A DNA stretch of 43,793 bases. It comes from Myxococcota bacterium. GTDB lineage: Bacteria > Myxococcota_A > UBA9160 > UBA4427. The notes below the pieces were generated by a model. It made no database searches. It saw nothing but the letters and a program-made list of their open reading frames with translations, and was not told where the DNA came from. Shown here piece by piece: positions 32,852-41,302 of this stretch (within the stretch, counting starts at the first letter, position 1; every line of letters starts with the position of its first letter). The DNA is taken from the NCBI GenBank assembly GCA_029941885.1, contig JAPYTP010000028.1:1-43793 (forward strand), given 5' to 3'. Both the position numbers and the translations under genes were made by a program.

Positions 32852-32982
32852 CGTTTCGTTCCCTCCTGCACTCACCCGTCGACCGGCTCTCCAGCGAGGA
32901 ACCGCGTCACATCCGCCGGGTGAAACGGGCAACAGGTTATCACAGGCACCCTCTGCGAGCGGGGCCGAGGGCCCGAGATCAC

Positions 32983-34128
32983 TCACTCGCTTCCACCGAC
33001 GAGTGCTCGAATTCGCTCGGCGGCTCGTTCGAGGGCGTCGTCCTCATAGACCGCGGGCAGAACCTCCGGTTCTCCGAGCCATCCCGCCAGACCCATCTCG
33101 ACGAGTCGCCGCGAGATCGCCGTCAGGTCCCGGGAATGGATCGGCCGCCCGATCGCCGCCAGCGCGCGTGCTGCCAGACCCCCGGCTGGAATCGGATCTG
33201 TTCGCGGCGAGGAGGTCTCGAGCAGCCCGACTGCCACGAGCCCGCGCTCGATCGCACCGGCCTCTCGCTCGAGTGGATGGATCCGCAGGGGGCGCCCCAG
33301 CTGTGCGACCTCGACCATCATGGACAGGCTGTCCGCGGTCACCACAAAATCGTCAGCGAGTGCCAGAAGTCCCTGGTAGGGATTCTCCTCCCAAGCCGAG
33401 TCCGGATCGTAGAAGTAGAGTTGAGCCGAATCGGAATACGATCCGCGAAGCCAATTGGCCACGGCTGCAGGAGTCCGCCTGCTCGTCGTTATGTAGAGCG
33501 AGCCGCGTTGGGCGGCGACGACCTCGAGAGTCTTTTCGAGAAGATCCTGCGCCGTTCTGACATCGAATCGAAGGCCACCCGTTGGCCCGCCGACCATCAG
33601 GGCGGTCAACGGAGGGGGAAGCAGGGTCAGGCGCCCCTGCCATGCCTTTTTCGCAGCGGCAAGAGCATCCGGATCTACCTGATTCAGCGGGAACGCATGG
33701 CGTGCCACATTGGGTGCGTCAGAAATAACATAGTGGGCCGCGACTACGATCAGATCGAACTTCTCTGCGCGCCCGCGCGGTTTCCCGATCACGACGAGCC
33801 GCGTTCGTCCCTGCGAGGCCCGTTTTATCCACAAGCCCACGCTCGCCAGCCGCCGGCCCGCCGTAATCACGAGATGGGGCCATGGTCCTTCTAGCGGGTC
33901 AGAGCGATCCCGATCGACGTGATCGAGCGACGCGCGCACGAGCGGCTTTCCGTCCACCCAGGCGGGTGCCACCCGGATCATCTTCTCCTCGAATGCCCAA
34001 CCCACCGCGAGCGCAAGGTTGCGGATTTGCGCGTTGTCGCCGCGCTTCTCACCGACGATGAGCCAAACCCGGGGCGAATCCGCAACCGTTCCCATCCCGC
34101 GAATCGCTCGATCGACTTCTTCGGACAT
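32983..34128 (-). CDS. Mitochondrial-fission ELM1 family (GT-B-like) protein, copy 2
   Basis: RVWLIVGEKRGDNAQIRNLALAVGW, WPHLVITAGRRLASVGLWIKR, ALMVGGPTGGLRFDVRTAQD and the end DDFVVTADSLSMMVEVAQLGRPL show the same fold as copy 1. The two are clearly related but differ widely outside the core, so they are old paralogues rather than a recent duplication. ATG 34128 follows GGCGGGGGC; 381 aa. It is divergent from the sulfotransferase at 34294 and upstream of the GT8-like gene. Function as a glycosyltransferase or sugar-nucleotide enzyme is inferred. Confidence 0.88.
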   Translation of the reverse strand: MSEEVDRAIRGMGTVADSPRVWLIVGEKRGDNAQIRNLALAVGWAFEEKMIRVAPAWVDGKPLVRASLDHVDRDRSDPLEGPWPHLVITAGRRLASVGLWIKRASQGRTRLVVIGKPRGRAEKFDLIVVAAHYVISDAPNVARHAFPLNQVDPDALAAAKKAWQGRLTLLPPPLTALMVGGPTGGLRFDVRTAQDLLEKTLEVVAAQRGSLYITTSRRTPAAVANWLRGSYSDSAQLYFYDPDSAWEENPYQGLLALADDFVVTADSLSMMVEVAQLGRPLRIHPLEREAGAIERGLVAVGLLETSSPRTDPIPAGGLAARALAAIGRPIHSRDLTAISRRLVEMGLAGWLGEPEVLPAVYEDDALERAAERIRALVGGSE

Positions 34129-34293
34129 GCCCCCGCCTCGACTGGAAAATACCACCCTCTCCGATCGAGGCCCTTAAAGAGCGTCCACGGCAAGGACATT
34201 CCGGCAGTCCCCGCCGAAGGTACGGATCCCCGAACTCACCACGCCTCGAATCCCTGACCTATGCTCCGGCGCCCGATCGACCCGAGGCTCCAG

Positions 34294-35487
34294 ATGACCG
34301 CAGCCATCCCCGCAATCCGATTCGAAGAAGAAGTCGTCCTCGACGAGGCGCGGCGGCGCGCGAAGCTCGATGATTTCGGCGGCGATCTCTTTCTCGACCC
34401 GATGCGCCGGCTGCTCGAGGGCCTCGAGAACGAGGCGAACCTGCACGCCGTCGGGCGGGTGACCCTATTCGAACGGATCGTCGGGAGCCTGGTGGGGCGT
34501 CTCTCCGCACAGAACTATTTCGTCCGGCATCCCGAGATCCTCGAAGAGGTCATCGTCGCACCAACGGTGATCGTTGGACTCGCGAGAACCGGGAGCACCA
34601 TGATGCATCGGCTCCTCTCCGCCGATCCGAATGTCTACGCCGTACGTTGGTGGGAATGCCGTTCACCCTCGCCCTACCCGGGCTCGGATTGGCGCCACGC
34701 GGATCCGCGGATCCCGGATGCCCACGCCGAGGTCGAAGCGATTCTCGCGGCGGCGCCAGAGCTTGCCTCGATTCATCCCTGGGACGCCGAAGGCCCGGAC
34801 GAGGAGATCATGCTGCTCGAGCACGCCTTTCTGTCCGGTGTGCCTGATGCCTTCTGCAATGTCCCGAGCTATCGGCGTTTCATCCTCGAGAGCGATCTCC
34901 GGGACGGTTACGCGTATATGAAGCGGATGCTGCAGTTCCTGCAATGGCAGAAGAAGGAAGCGGGACACCCCGCGGAGCGATGGATTCTCAAGGCGCCCTT
35001 CCACCTCGGCCGAATCCCCCAGATCTTCGAATTCTTCCCCGACGCGACGATCGTCCAGACTCACAGAGATCCCCTCGAGACTTCCCCGTCGATCGCGAGC
35101 CTCTACTGCTCGACGTGGCGCACGAACGCCGACGACGTGGATCCCCGGATCGTCGGTGAGCAGTGCCTCGAACTGTGGTCCTGGGGAATCGCGAAATGCC
35201 TTGCCGATCGCGACGCGGGTCTCGAAGACCGATTCATCGACGTGCTCTACGAGAATACACGCGAGGACCCGATGGGGTCGATCGAACTGATCTACGAGCG
35301 ACTCGGGCGCCCCTTCACTGATGAGGCCCGCAAGGCGATGAAGCGATGGGGTGACGACAACCGCCGGGACAAGCGCGCCGCTCACGCCTATTCGCTCGAG
35401 GAATTCGGCTATACCCGCGAGGGAATCTGCGAGGCGTTCGACGAATATCGGCAGCGATTCATCGTAGGCGCCGCGACGAGTCGTTAG
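34294..35487 (+). CDS. Sulfotransferase-family protein (second)
   Basis: The protein (397 aa) belongs to the large-type sulfotransferase family with P-loop-like VGLARTGSTMMHRLL (about 94-108), then RWWECRSPSPYPG and KAPFHLGRIPQIFEFFPDA, with THRDPLET as the 3'-phosphate site. It ends with GYTREGICEAFDEY. ATG 34294 is preceded by GAGG; ATG 34261 is in frame too. It overlaps the convergent phosphodiesterase stop by 4 bp. Such enzymes use PAPS for hydroxyl-bearing lipids, steroids or glycans; the acceptor is unknown. It shares little with the sulfotransferase at 27195 outside the loops. Confidence 0.88.
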   Translation: MTAAIPAIRFEEEVVLDEARRRAKLDDFGGDLFLDPMRRLLEGLENEANLHAVGRVTLFERIVGSLVGRLSAQNYFVRHPEILEEVIVAPTVIVGLARTGSTMMHRLLSADPNVYAVRWWECRSPSPYPGSDWRHADPRIPDAHAEVEAILAAAPELASIHPWDAEGPDEEIMLLEHAFLSGVPDAFCNVPSYRRFILESDLRDGYAYMKRMLQFLQWQKKEAGHPAERWILKAPFHLGRIPQIFEFFPDATIVQTHRDPLETSPSIASLYCSTWRTNADDVDPRIVGEQCLELWSWGIAKCLADRDAGLEDRFIDVLYENTREDPMGSIELIYERLGRPFTDEARKAMKRWGDDNRRDKRAAHAYSLEEFGYTREGICEAFDEYRQRFIVGAATSR

Positions 35488-36650
35488 GCAGATTCGTGGT
35501 CGAGACGCGCTGCGAGACGCGCGAGTATCTCGTGACCTTCGTCGAAGGCGTCCCGCTTGTCATCAGAATCGAGCCGCGCCAGCGCACTCAGTCCAACCGC
35601 CGGCAAGAGCGCGCACCACGCCGAGGCCTCTGTGAGACCCCGCAGAAAACGACGTCGGTCGATCCGGGGATGTCGCCGGATTCCGCAGGCGAGCGCACCG
35701 ACGGCGATCCACGCTGCAGAAAACTGAAAATGGGAGCGCTCTCGACGATCTGCTTCCTCTCGTCCCACGTCGAGCAGTTGGTGGGCGAGATCGAAGGTGC
35801 GCGGATCAGGCTTGATCCGCCGCGAAGCGGCGTAGGTCGTTGTCTCGAGACCGAGTCGCAACTCTGCGCGAAAGCCGAAATGATCGGATAGGGATCGGTC
35901 TTCTTCGCGAATCCGCGCGGGCTCCGCGAAGAGCAGACGAGCGTCGGCCGAGGTCCACGTGGTCTCCGCGCCAGGGCGCACGAAGAGAAAGTCGATTTGC
36001 TTGTCCTGCCCCGACCGATGGCGCTTGTAGAAATTGGTTCGCGAAAGTGTGGAATGCCGGCTTCCTCCGCCGAGCTCGATCGCCCCCCCCAGGGCGAGAA
36101 AGATCTCGTATTCGGGATCTCCCAATGCGCAGTTGAAGTCGCCGCCCAGGACGGTGGTCCCATCCAGCTCGACCAGGCGAGCGACGATCTGGAGCAGCTG
36201 TGCGGTGCGAACAGCACTGTTCAGCCGCGGACGCGAGCGGCGGTAGCGAGCGTGGAGATGGGTGTTGATGAGCGCCAGCGGTCCAGTCTCCGCTTCGATC
36301 GTCATCGTCTGGAAGCCTTTGCCACCCAGGAACTCCCCCTTGGCAAGGCGCTCCGGATCGCCCCGGAAATGGAATCGATCGAAACGCGCGGACCGGATCG
36401 GCCAGCGGGAAAGGGTCATCAATCCGCCGCTGCCATCGGGCCCCGCTGCCACTTCGAACCCCGCGGCCCGCGCACCGGCCACGAGCGTCTCTCGGACTTC
36501 ATCGGTCCAGGCTTCCTGGATCAGCAGCAGGTCGAGGTCGGATCGGGAGAGCCGGTCGGCGATCACTCTCATGCGCGATGAGACGTCATCCCCGAACCCG
36601 AAGGTCTCGGGGAGCCCCCACACGTTGAAAGTGCCTATACGCAGCGACAC
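35484..36650 (-). CDS. Sphingomyelinase-like endonuclease/exonuclease/phosphatase (EEP) protein
   Basis: The first ~280 residues are an EEP domain like neutral sphingomyelinases: RIGTFNVWGLPET, LLIQEAWTDE (metal Glu), INTHLHARYR, LGGDFNCALG and LSDHFGF (catalytic His). GTG 36650 follows GGAGGTTGC, so I start there (388 aa); in-frame upstream codons exist. A ~100-residue C-terminal helical extension with many arginines is unusual for the family. No signal peptide is visible, so it may act in the cytosol on phosphodiesters, possibly of lipids. It overlaps a sulfotransferase stop and lies divergent from the HAL2-like gene. Confidence 0.85.
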   Translation of the reverse strand: MSLRIGTFNVWGLPETFGFGDDVSSRMRVIADRLSRSDLDLLLIQEAWTDEVRETLVAGARAAGFEVAAGPDGSGGLMTLSRWPIRSARFDRFHFRGDPERLAKGEFLGGKGFQTMTIEAETGPLALINTHLHARYRRSRPRLNSAVRTAQLLQIVARLVELDGTTVLGGDFNCALGDPEYEIFLALGGAIELGGGSRHSTLSRTNFYKRHRSGQDKQIDFLFVRPGAETTWTSADARLLFAEPARIREEDRSLSDHFGFRAELRLGLETTTYAASRRIKPDPRTFDLAHQLLDVGREEADRRERSHFQFSAAWIAVGALACGIRRHPRIDRRRFLRGLTEASAWCALLPAVGLSALARLDSDDKRDAFDEGHEILARLAARLDHESA

Positions 36651-37005
36651 GCAACCTCCGCGTTCCGTCTTCGAATACCCGTCCTTCTCCATGGTCCGGG
36701 CGGGCCCGCCTGTCCAGAATCTGTGCAAGGAGCAGGCCGGATAACGCGCCCGTTCGGGCCCGTTTCATATCCCCGAGACACCTCCGCGGTCTTCGAGGTG
36801 CACTGCCGATTTCCTGCGCTCCCGCAGACCTGTCGTGAGAGGTCGAAAGTCTCCCAATATGGGAAACGATCGTCCCATTTCCGGCGCTTCCGTTCCTCGT
36901 GAAGAGGATTCGTCGGGGAGGCCCGTTCGCGCCACCAGGCCGCGCGGCCTTCGCTATGGTGCGGCCTCCCTTCGACCCGCGGCCGCGTGCCGCCCCGAGG
37001 AAGCC
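36651..37005. other. 355-bp divergent intergenic region
   Basis: This gap lies between the divergent EEP and HAL2-like genes. It contains nested palindromes at 36852-36878 and a -10-like CGCTATGGT at 36952-36960 (plus strand). No convincing protein-coding frame is present: frames that stay open are arginine-rich and lack ribosome sites. Confidence 0.5.
36852..36878. promoter_or_regulatory. Nested palindromes, candidate operator
   Basis: TCCCA-ATA-TGGGA (36852-36864) is followed by AACGATCG and TCCCAT (36873-36878), so the middle ATGGGA can pair with either outer arm. Two overlapping dyads in the shared regulatory gap suggest a dimeric regulator or a switchable hairpin. No regulator gene is adjacent, so it would act in trans. 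Confidence 0.35.
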
Positions 37006-38010
37006 GTGCAAAAGATCGACCTCGCAAGCGAACTCGAAGCCGCCGTCGTCGCGGTTCGCGATGCCGCCACCGTCTGTCTGAGCGTTCAGAAGAACCTCGT
37101 CACGGCCGCGACCCTGGAAAAGAAGGACCGCAGCCCCGTCACCGTCGCCGATTTCGCCTCCCAGGCCCTGGTCTGCTCCTCCCTCGCCGGGAGTTCGAAG
37201 ATCTCCGCGGTGGTCGGCGAAGAGGACGCCGCGGAACTGCGCGACGCCGGCGCGGAAGAGACCCACGACAAGGTCGTCGAGCATGTCCGAAACGTGCGCG
37301 GTGCCGACATCGAAAGCGGCCAGGCACTCGATTGGATCGACCTCGGCGGCGTCACCCCCGACGCGTCAACCCCGCAGTACTGGACCCTCGATCCAATCGA
37401 CGGAACCAAGGGCTTTCTGCGCGGCGAGCAGTACGCGATCGCCCTCGGGCTGCTCGAACATGGCCGCGTCGTCGTCGGCGTCCTCGGCTGCCCGAATCTT
37501 CCGGGGCCCGATGGCCAACCCGGTTGCCTGCTGACCGCCACCCGTGGCGGCGGCGCCCAGATCCGTCCGCTCGCGGCCTCGGGCCGGGACGGCGCCGTGG
37601 ATATCCGCGTGAGCGACATTACAGACACCGCTGCGGCACGCTTCTGCGAGTCCGTCGAGTCCGGTCACAGTGACCAGGGCCAGAGCGCCCAGATCGCCAA
37701 GGCGCTCAACATCACGGCAGAACCCGTGCGCGTCGACAGTCAGTGCAAATACGCGATCGTCGGCCAGGGACAGGCGCAGATCTATCTGCGACTCCCGACC
37801 CGAAAGGATTATCGGGAAAAGATCTGGGATCATGCTGCGGGCTTGATCGTCGTCGAAGAAGCCGGAGGGCGGGTCACCGACGTTCGCGGCAACGATCTCG
37901 ACTTCGGCCACGGCCGCCAGCTCGAGAACAACTCCGGGGTGATCGCGACCAACGGTCCGATCCACGACGAAGTACTGAAGGTCGTCGATCAGTTCGTCGA
38001 CGTCTCGTAG
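37006..38010 (+). CDS. HAL2/CysQ-type 3'(2'),5'-bisphosphate nucleotidase
   Basis: This inositol-monophosphatase-fold enzyme (334 aa) hydrolyses PAP or PAPS 3'-phosphate. Metal sites are VTVADF (D49), GEED (E72) and DPIDGTKGFLRG (D129, D132), then WDHAAGLIVVEEAGG near the C-terminus. The long insertions (GGVTPDASTPQYWT) match HAL2-like rather than simple SuhB proteins. GTG 37006 follows CGAGGAAGCC. With two sulfotransferases nearby, it would remove their inhibitory product PAP; this is inference, although the enzyme chemistry is established. Inositol phosphatase activity is possible. Confidence 0.92.
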   Translation: MQKIDLASELEAAVVAVRDAATVCLSVQKNLVTAATLEKKDRSPVTVADFASQALVCSSLAGSSKISAVVGEEDAAELRDAGAEETHDKVVEHVRNVRGADIESGQALDWIDLGGVTPDASTPQYWTLDPIDGTKGFLRGEQYAIALGLLEHGRVVVGVLGCPNLPGPDGQPGCLLTATRGGGAQIRPLAASGRDGAVDIRVSDITDTAAARFCESVESGHSDQGQSAQIAKALNITAEPVRVDSQCKYAIVGQGQAQIYLRLPTRKDYREKIWDHAAGLIVVEEAGGRVTDVRGNDLDFGHGRQLENNSGVIATNGPIHDEVLKVVDQFVDVS

Positions 38011-38022
38011 GACCCTTCTCGA

Positions 38023-38490
38023 TCAGCTCGGCGCGGTCGAAAAATACCAGGCCCAGGGCAACACGAAGAGGTGGAACACCACGCCTGCGACCGCCCAGGG
38101 AAGTTGACTAGCGGAGAGGGCGTCGCGACTTTCAATACCCGTGTGCTCGACCGCGATGCGATTCCCCACGAACCCGAGCGCCGCCCCGGCAGCGATTGGA
38201 ATCGCTCCGACGAAGAGCAGTGGAATCCACATCTCTCGCTGGTGGAGTGGCCCGACCGCCAGATAAGGCGCGAGCAGGACCGCGCCCGGCAACAGCATCC
38301 CGTGACGCGGCATCCAGATCGGTGCGAGTAGCGCCGCCCCGATGTTGAACCCGGCCCGTGCATCGCCCCCCTCGAGGCCGCGCTGGCGTGCCAGTTCCTC
38401 CGCGGATTCGCGTCGACGATGCTGGAGGAAGACCAGGTAGAGGGCGAGTACGCCGAAGGTGATCGAGTAGGCGGCAATGGCGTAGATCAC
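38023..38490 (-). CDS. Small membrane protein with CcmD-like N-terminus and DUF2628-like region
   Basis: The first 30 residues, MIYAIAAYSITFGVLALYLV followed by HRRR, resemble CcmD, a single-helix haem-exporter subunit. The rest has three to four hydrophobic segments and the phrase FNIGAALLAPIWMPRHGMLL, like the DUF2628 FNWxAFxFGPxWxxxRGM pattern. The combination is unusual; it may be a coincidence of helix composition. GTG 38490 has a GGAG nine bases upstream. It converges on the HAL2-like gene. No Ccm genes are near, so a haem role is not supported. Confidence 0.65.
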   Translation of the reverse strand: MIYAIAAYSITFGVLALYLVFLQHRRRESAEELARQRGLEGGDARAGFNIGAALLAPIWMPRHGMLLPGAVLLAPYLAVGPLHQREMWIPLLFVGAIPIAAGAALGFVGNRIAVEHTGIESRDALSASQLPWAVAGVVFHLFVLPWAWYFSTAPS

Positions 38491-38553
38491 GTGTCGACAC
38501 TCCGGGAATGGGGGATGCGCTGACCGAGCTTATCATTCTGCGAGCGGCGAGGC

Positions 38554-38613
38554 GGCTCCGTGGCGGAGCCATCGACCGCGTCGATGTGTTACGTCGGCCG
38601 GCTCGCGAGCCGG
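38554..38613. repeat. Cluster of three perfect inverted repeats
   Basis: In this 60-bp stretch of a 131-bp gap there are GGCTCCG-TGG-CGGAGCC (38554-38570), ATCGAC-CGC-GTCGAT (38571-38585) and the 16-bp palindrome CCGGCTCGCGAGCCGG (38598-38613). The first two abut. They lie between two minus-strand genes, so they may be a terminator array or a REP/BIME-like element. Confidence 0.65.
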
Positions 38614-38621
38614 TCGCTTGG

Positions 38622-39323
38622 CTATTCGCAGCCAGCCTCACCCGCAGCCGGCGGCGATCCGGCGACGTGGGTTCGGCCGCGTTCCGCCAGCAGTCCTCGT
38701 AACCGCTCCACAGCGTCGACGGCCTGGCTCTTCATCATGCGATCACCGAGGGCGGCAGGAAACGATCCGCCCACCTCTGCTCGAGTGACGTAGGTCGCAC
38801 TCGTCTGGCTCGGACCCCTCGGCCGAAACTCCCAATAACCCTCGGTTGCGAGGCGGAGCACGCCGGCAGCGACCGGCGGCAGCGCACCATTCTCGTCGAC
38901 CCAGCCGATCCGATGGACGCCTGTCGCACGGTCGTCCGTGTGCCGGATTCGAACCGCGAGTTCACGATCCGAAAACATGAAGGGCAGATCGATATAGGTA
39001 TGAACGAGGGCCTCACAGTCGCTGCGTTCGATCAGGCGGCGCTTCTCTCCGGGTGTCGTGCTTCCCGGCAGAGCCATCTCGTCCATCAATGTCACTGCTG
39101 CAACGAGCGGCGGCGCATCCAGGGTGGTTTCGATTCGGAACGCCGGACGCCCCGGCGTCTTCTCGACTTCGACATAGATCGACGATTCCACTCCGCCACG
39201 GGACCGGGTCGAGGCGATCTGCCAGCTCGCTCCCGGCGCGTCGCCGAAGGCCACGCCCGTCCAAGAACCGACCAGGAGCCCGGTCAGCAGAGAAGGCACC
39301 ACAGTCGAGAGGGCGCACCGCAT
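38622..39323 (-). CDS. Periplasmic START-domain (SRPBCC) protein
   Basis: ATG 39323 follows GGAGGATCTTG. The N-terminal ~28 residues (TVVPSLLTGLLVGSWTGVAFG) are a signal peptide. The mature part resembles START/lipid-transfer domains, with WQIASTRSRGGVESSIYVEV at the first strand, FMFSDRELAVRIRH in the middle and YVTRAEVGGSFPAALGDRMM with the long C-terminal helix. It would bind a lipid in the periplasm or outer membrane. It precedes the inverted-repeat cluster and the small membrane gene. Ligand unknown. Confidence 0.85.
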   Translation of the reverse strand: MRCALSTVVPSLLTGLLVGSWTGVAFGDAPGASWQIASTRSRGGVESSIYVEVEKTPGRPAFRIETTLDAPPLVAAVTLMDEMALPGSTTPGEKRRLIERSDCEALVHTYIDLPFMFSDRELAVRIRHTDDRATGVHRIGWVDENGALPPVAAGVLRLATEGYWEFRPRGPSQTSATYVTRAEVGGSFPAALGDRMMKSQAVDAVERLRGLLAERGRTHVAGSPPAAGEAGCE

Positions 39324-39424
39324 CAAGATCCTCCGTTCCTACCCTGGCGAGCCCCCCAGCGCGCGCTGCAGCGAGAGGGTAACCTGCTGGAGGGACGCGA
39401 CGAACTAGACAGATTGGAGTCGAC

Positions 39425-39871
39425 ATGGCAGGGACTGCGACGGAATGGACCCCCGAGATGATGCGCGAGCTCGGCACGCGGCACGCGACCCTCGAAACCG
39501 AAGGCGATCTCGACGGGACGATGGCCACGCTGATCGAGGTTCCGGTCTACGAGTTCTGGCCGATGGGGAAGCGGATGGTCGGGCAGGACCGTGTACGGCG
39601 ATATTACGAGCACCTGATCAAGGATTTCATGCCGAGACAGATCGCGTTCACGATGATCGAGGAAACCCTGAGCGCCGGCGCGCTTTCCCAGGAATACAGC
39701 ATCGAGATGAAAGGTCTCGAAGGATCGGAGTTCTACCGGGTACTCGGCGTGCTCTACGCCGCCCCCGACTCCCCGGGGCTGCTCGGAGGCGAACGCATCT
39801 GGGGCAGCGAAGATTTTCTGCACCAGATGATCGGCCCGATCTGGCACGAACTCGAATCGATCGAAGAGTGA
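39425..39871 (+). CDS. SnoaL/NTF2-like fold protein
   Basis: The 148-residue product begins with the NTF2 helix MMRELGTRHATLETEGDLDG and continues with GTMATLIEVPVYEFWP, GKRMVGQDRVRRYYEHLIKD, AFTMIEETLSAGALSQEYSI. ATG 39425 has GGAG before it. The family supplies small isomerases, hydratases or ligand-binding proteins. It is divergent from the START gene. No close catalytic motif is seen. Confidence 0.82.
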   Translation: MAGTATEWTPEMMRELGTRHATLETEGDLDGTMATLIEVPVYEFWPMGKRMVGQDRVRRYYEHLIKDFMPRQIAFTMIEETLSAGALSQEYSIEMKGLEGSEFYRVLGVLYAAPDSPGLLGGERIWGSEDFLHQMIGPIWHELESIEE

Positions 39872-40187
39872 TCGTTTCGATCGCCGCATCGCCAGTGCCC
39901 CACGCGGTCGTGACCAGGTCGGGATTCACTCCCGATCGGCTCACCCGCGACGCGTAGGCTCGCAATCTGCGGACGCGGGTGTCGCGGCTTCGTGCATCAC
40001 GAGCGAGAAAACGGGGCGCGTCCGATTTCGGGCGCACCCGTACGACGTCGCCTCCCCTTGCGATAGAGTCTCTCCGCGGAAACCGTATCTACGAATCGAG
40101 AGCACTAGACGGCACGACGGATCTCGACGGACCCGTCGCGCTGTCTATCGCGCTGCGAATGTGACAGAGCATCTGGCGGAGAACCGC

Positions 40188-40379
40188 CTATCTGCCACCC
40201 GGCACGCGAAGCTGCAACGTCGCACCCTTGGTGGTCGCTTCTAGATTCGACCATTCTGCAAGAAGGCGACAGCGTGTCACCTGCGCGCTGCCAGGCGAAC
40301 CCATCTTGATCTTGAGCTCGCCCTTCGTGCTGTTGTTAAGGCGGTCGATGACCGCCGACCAGTCTCTGACTTTCCTCAT
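40188..40379 (-). CDS. Possible small protein (63 aa)
   Basis: ATG 40379 has AGGTTCAGGT before it, and the product starts MRKVRDWSAVIDRLNN and continues KGELKIKMGSPGSAQVTRCR, an ordinary soluble composition. It lies in the lower-GC interval, unlike its neighbours in base use, which could mark transferred DNA. No family recognised; it may be spurious. Confidence 0.4.
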   Translation of the reverse strand: MRKVRDWSAVIDRLNNSTKGELKIKMGSPGSAQVTRCRLLAEWSNLEATTKGATLQLRVPGGR

Positions 40380-40585
40380 ACCTGAACCTAACGATGTAGT
40401 GAACTGTTACGGACGCCAAGCATAACGATAGCCCGTTGTCGGAGCTAGCCACCCGTATAGTGGAAATATTTTTCCTCCCGACCCCTGACTAGCGTTCGAA
40501 TTCGGTTGAACGAACATATCCAACCGGCCACTCGGGATTCGCATTACATCGAACACCGGATTCTCCTGGACTAATCCTTGAGAAC

Positions 40586-40612
40586 CACCTCAGGGGCACG
40601 AGGTGTCTTTTT
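40586..40612 (+). terminator. Rho-independent terminator without an obvious upstream gene
   Basis: CACCTC (40586-40591) pairs with GAGGTG (40600-40605) around AGGGGCAC, followed at once by TCTTTTT. This is a standard plus-strand intrinsic terminator. The nearest plus-strand gene ends 715 bp upstream, so it probably ends an RNA starting inside the gene-poor interval. Confidence 0.6.
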
Positions 40613-40801
40613 GTGAATCGAATTAGGTCTCGAGTGGTGCGTTAGAGAGCGTCGAGCGACTCGATAGGCCAGCACCAACCTGACCATTAGTTTGGAAACG
40701 TCAGAAATTCCCCACGGCGGCAGGCAAGCTGGCACCTAAGACTCGCGCGAAGACTCGTGGTTGCGAATCATCCGATCCGGCCGAGGGCTAGGCGGTACGA
40801 T

Positions 40802-41236
40802 CTACCCGTTGTCGGGGAGATAGGTCTGGAACAACTCGCCGATCTCGGCATGGGAGTGGCGCGGGACCTTGTAGTAGGTGCGAATCACGAGGTCGCCGTT
40901 CTCCTCGAAACGATAGGTCTCGATCGAGAGACCGACGTGTTCTCGGCCATCCGATGTAAAGTGGTTCTCGAGTAGCCAGGCTACCTCGTTGTCGCACACG
41001 AAAAGTGATCCCGGGACGATTTGGAATCGGATATTAGGCTGAAAGAGATCCCACGAATCGGCACAGCAATGGTCGAATCCGACCTTTTCAGGCGTTCCGA
41101 CCGGATCGAGCATCCGGACCATGCCCGGTGCAACCGCCTTGTAGCTATCGATCCAGGCCTGCTTGTCGCCCGCGTTCCAGAGCTTCGGATAGTTCTCGGC
41201 CCAGGTCTTGAGCGCTTCGAATGTGGGTTTGGGCAT
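40802..41236 (-). CDS. SnoaL/NTF2-like fold protein
   Basis: ATG 41236, with GAGGAG upstream, gives 144 residues: TWAENYPKLWNAGDKQAWID as the first helix, WDLFQPNIRFQIVPGSLFVC and NEVAWLLENHFTSDGREHVG in the sheet. Layout matches SnoaL-like proteins. It is the third member of this fold in the window but not close in sequence to the others. It lies just upstream of the lipoprotein gene's stop on the same strand. Confidence 0.82.
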   Translation of the reverse strand: MPKPTFEALKTWAENYPKLWNAGDKQAWIDSYKAVAPGMVRMLDPVGTPEKVGFDHCCADSWDLFQPNIRFQIVPGSLFVCDNEVAWLLENHFTSDGREHVGLSIETYRFEENGDLVIRTYYKVPRHSHAEIGELFQTYLPDNG

Positions 41237-41302
41237 GGTCTGTGGCTCCTCTCGTAGAGCCCGCCTTCGCGAGCCCACCTGTGGTGCGGCGCGCCGTGCG
41301 GC

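Larger units (their letters stand above)
39872..40801. other. Gene-poor, lower-GC interval
   Basis: About 930 bp between two SnoaL-like genes with little coding potential. From about 40200 to 40760 A/T content is visibly higher than the surroundings. It holds one possible minus-strand small gene (40188-40379) and a convincing plus-strand terminator (40586-40612). I saw no tRNA, IS end or direct repeat. Confidence 0.6.

Noticed and set aside
40494-40503. GTTCGAATTC resembling a tRNA T-loop
   Set aside because: No acceptor, D or anticodon arms could be paired around it.
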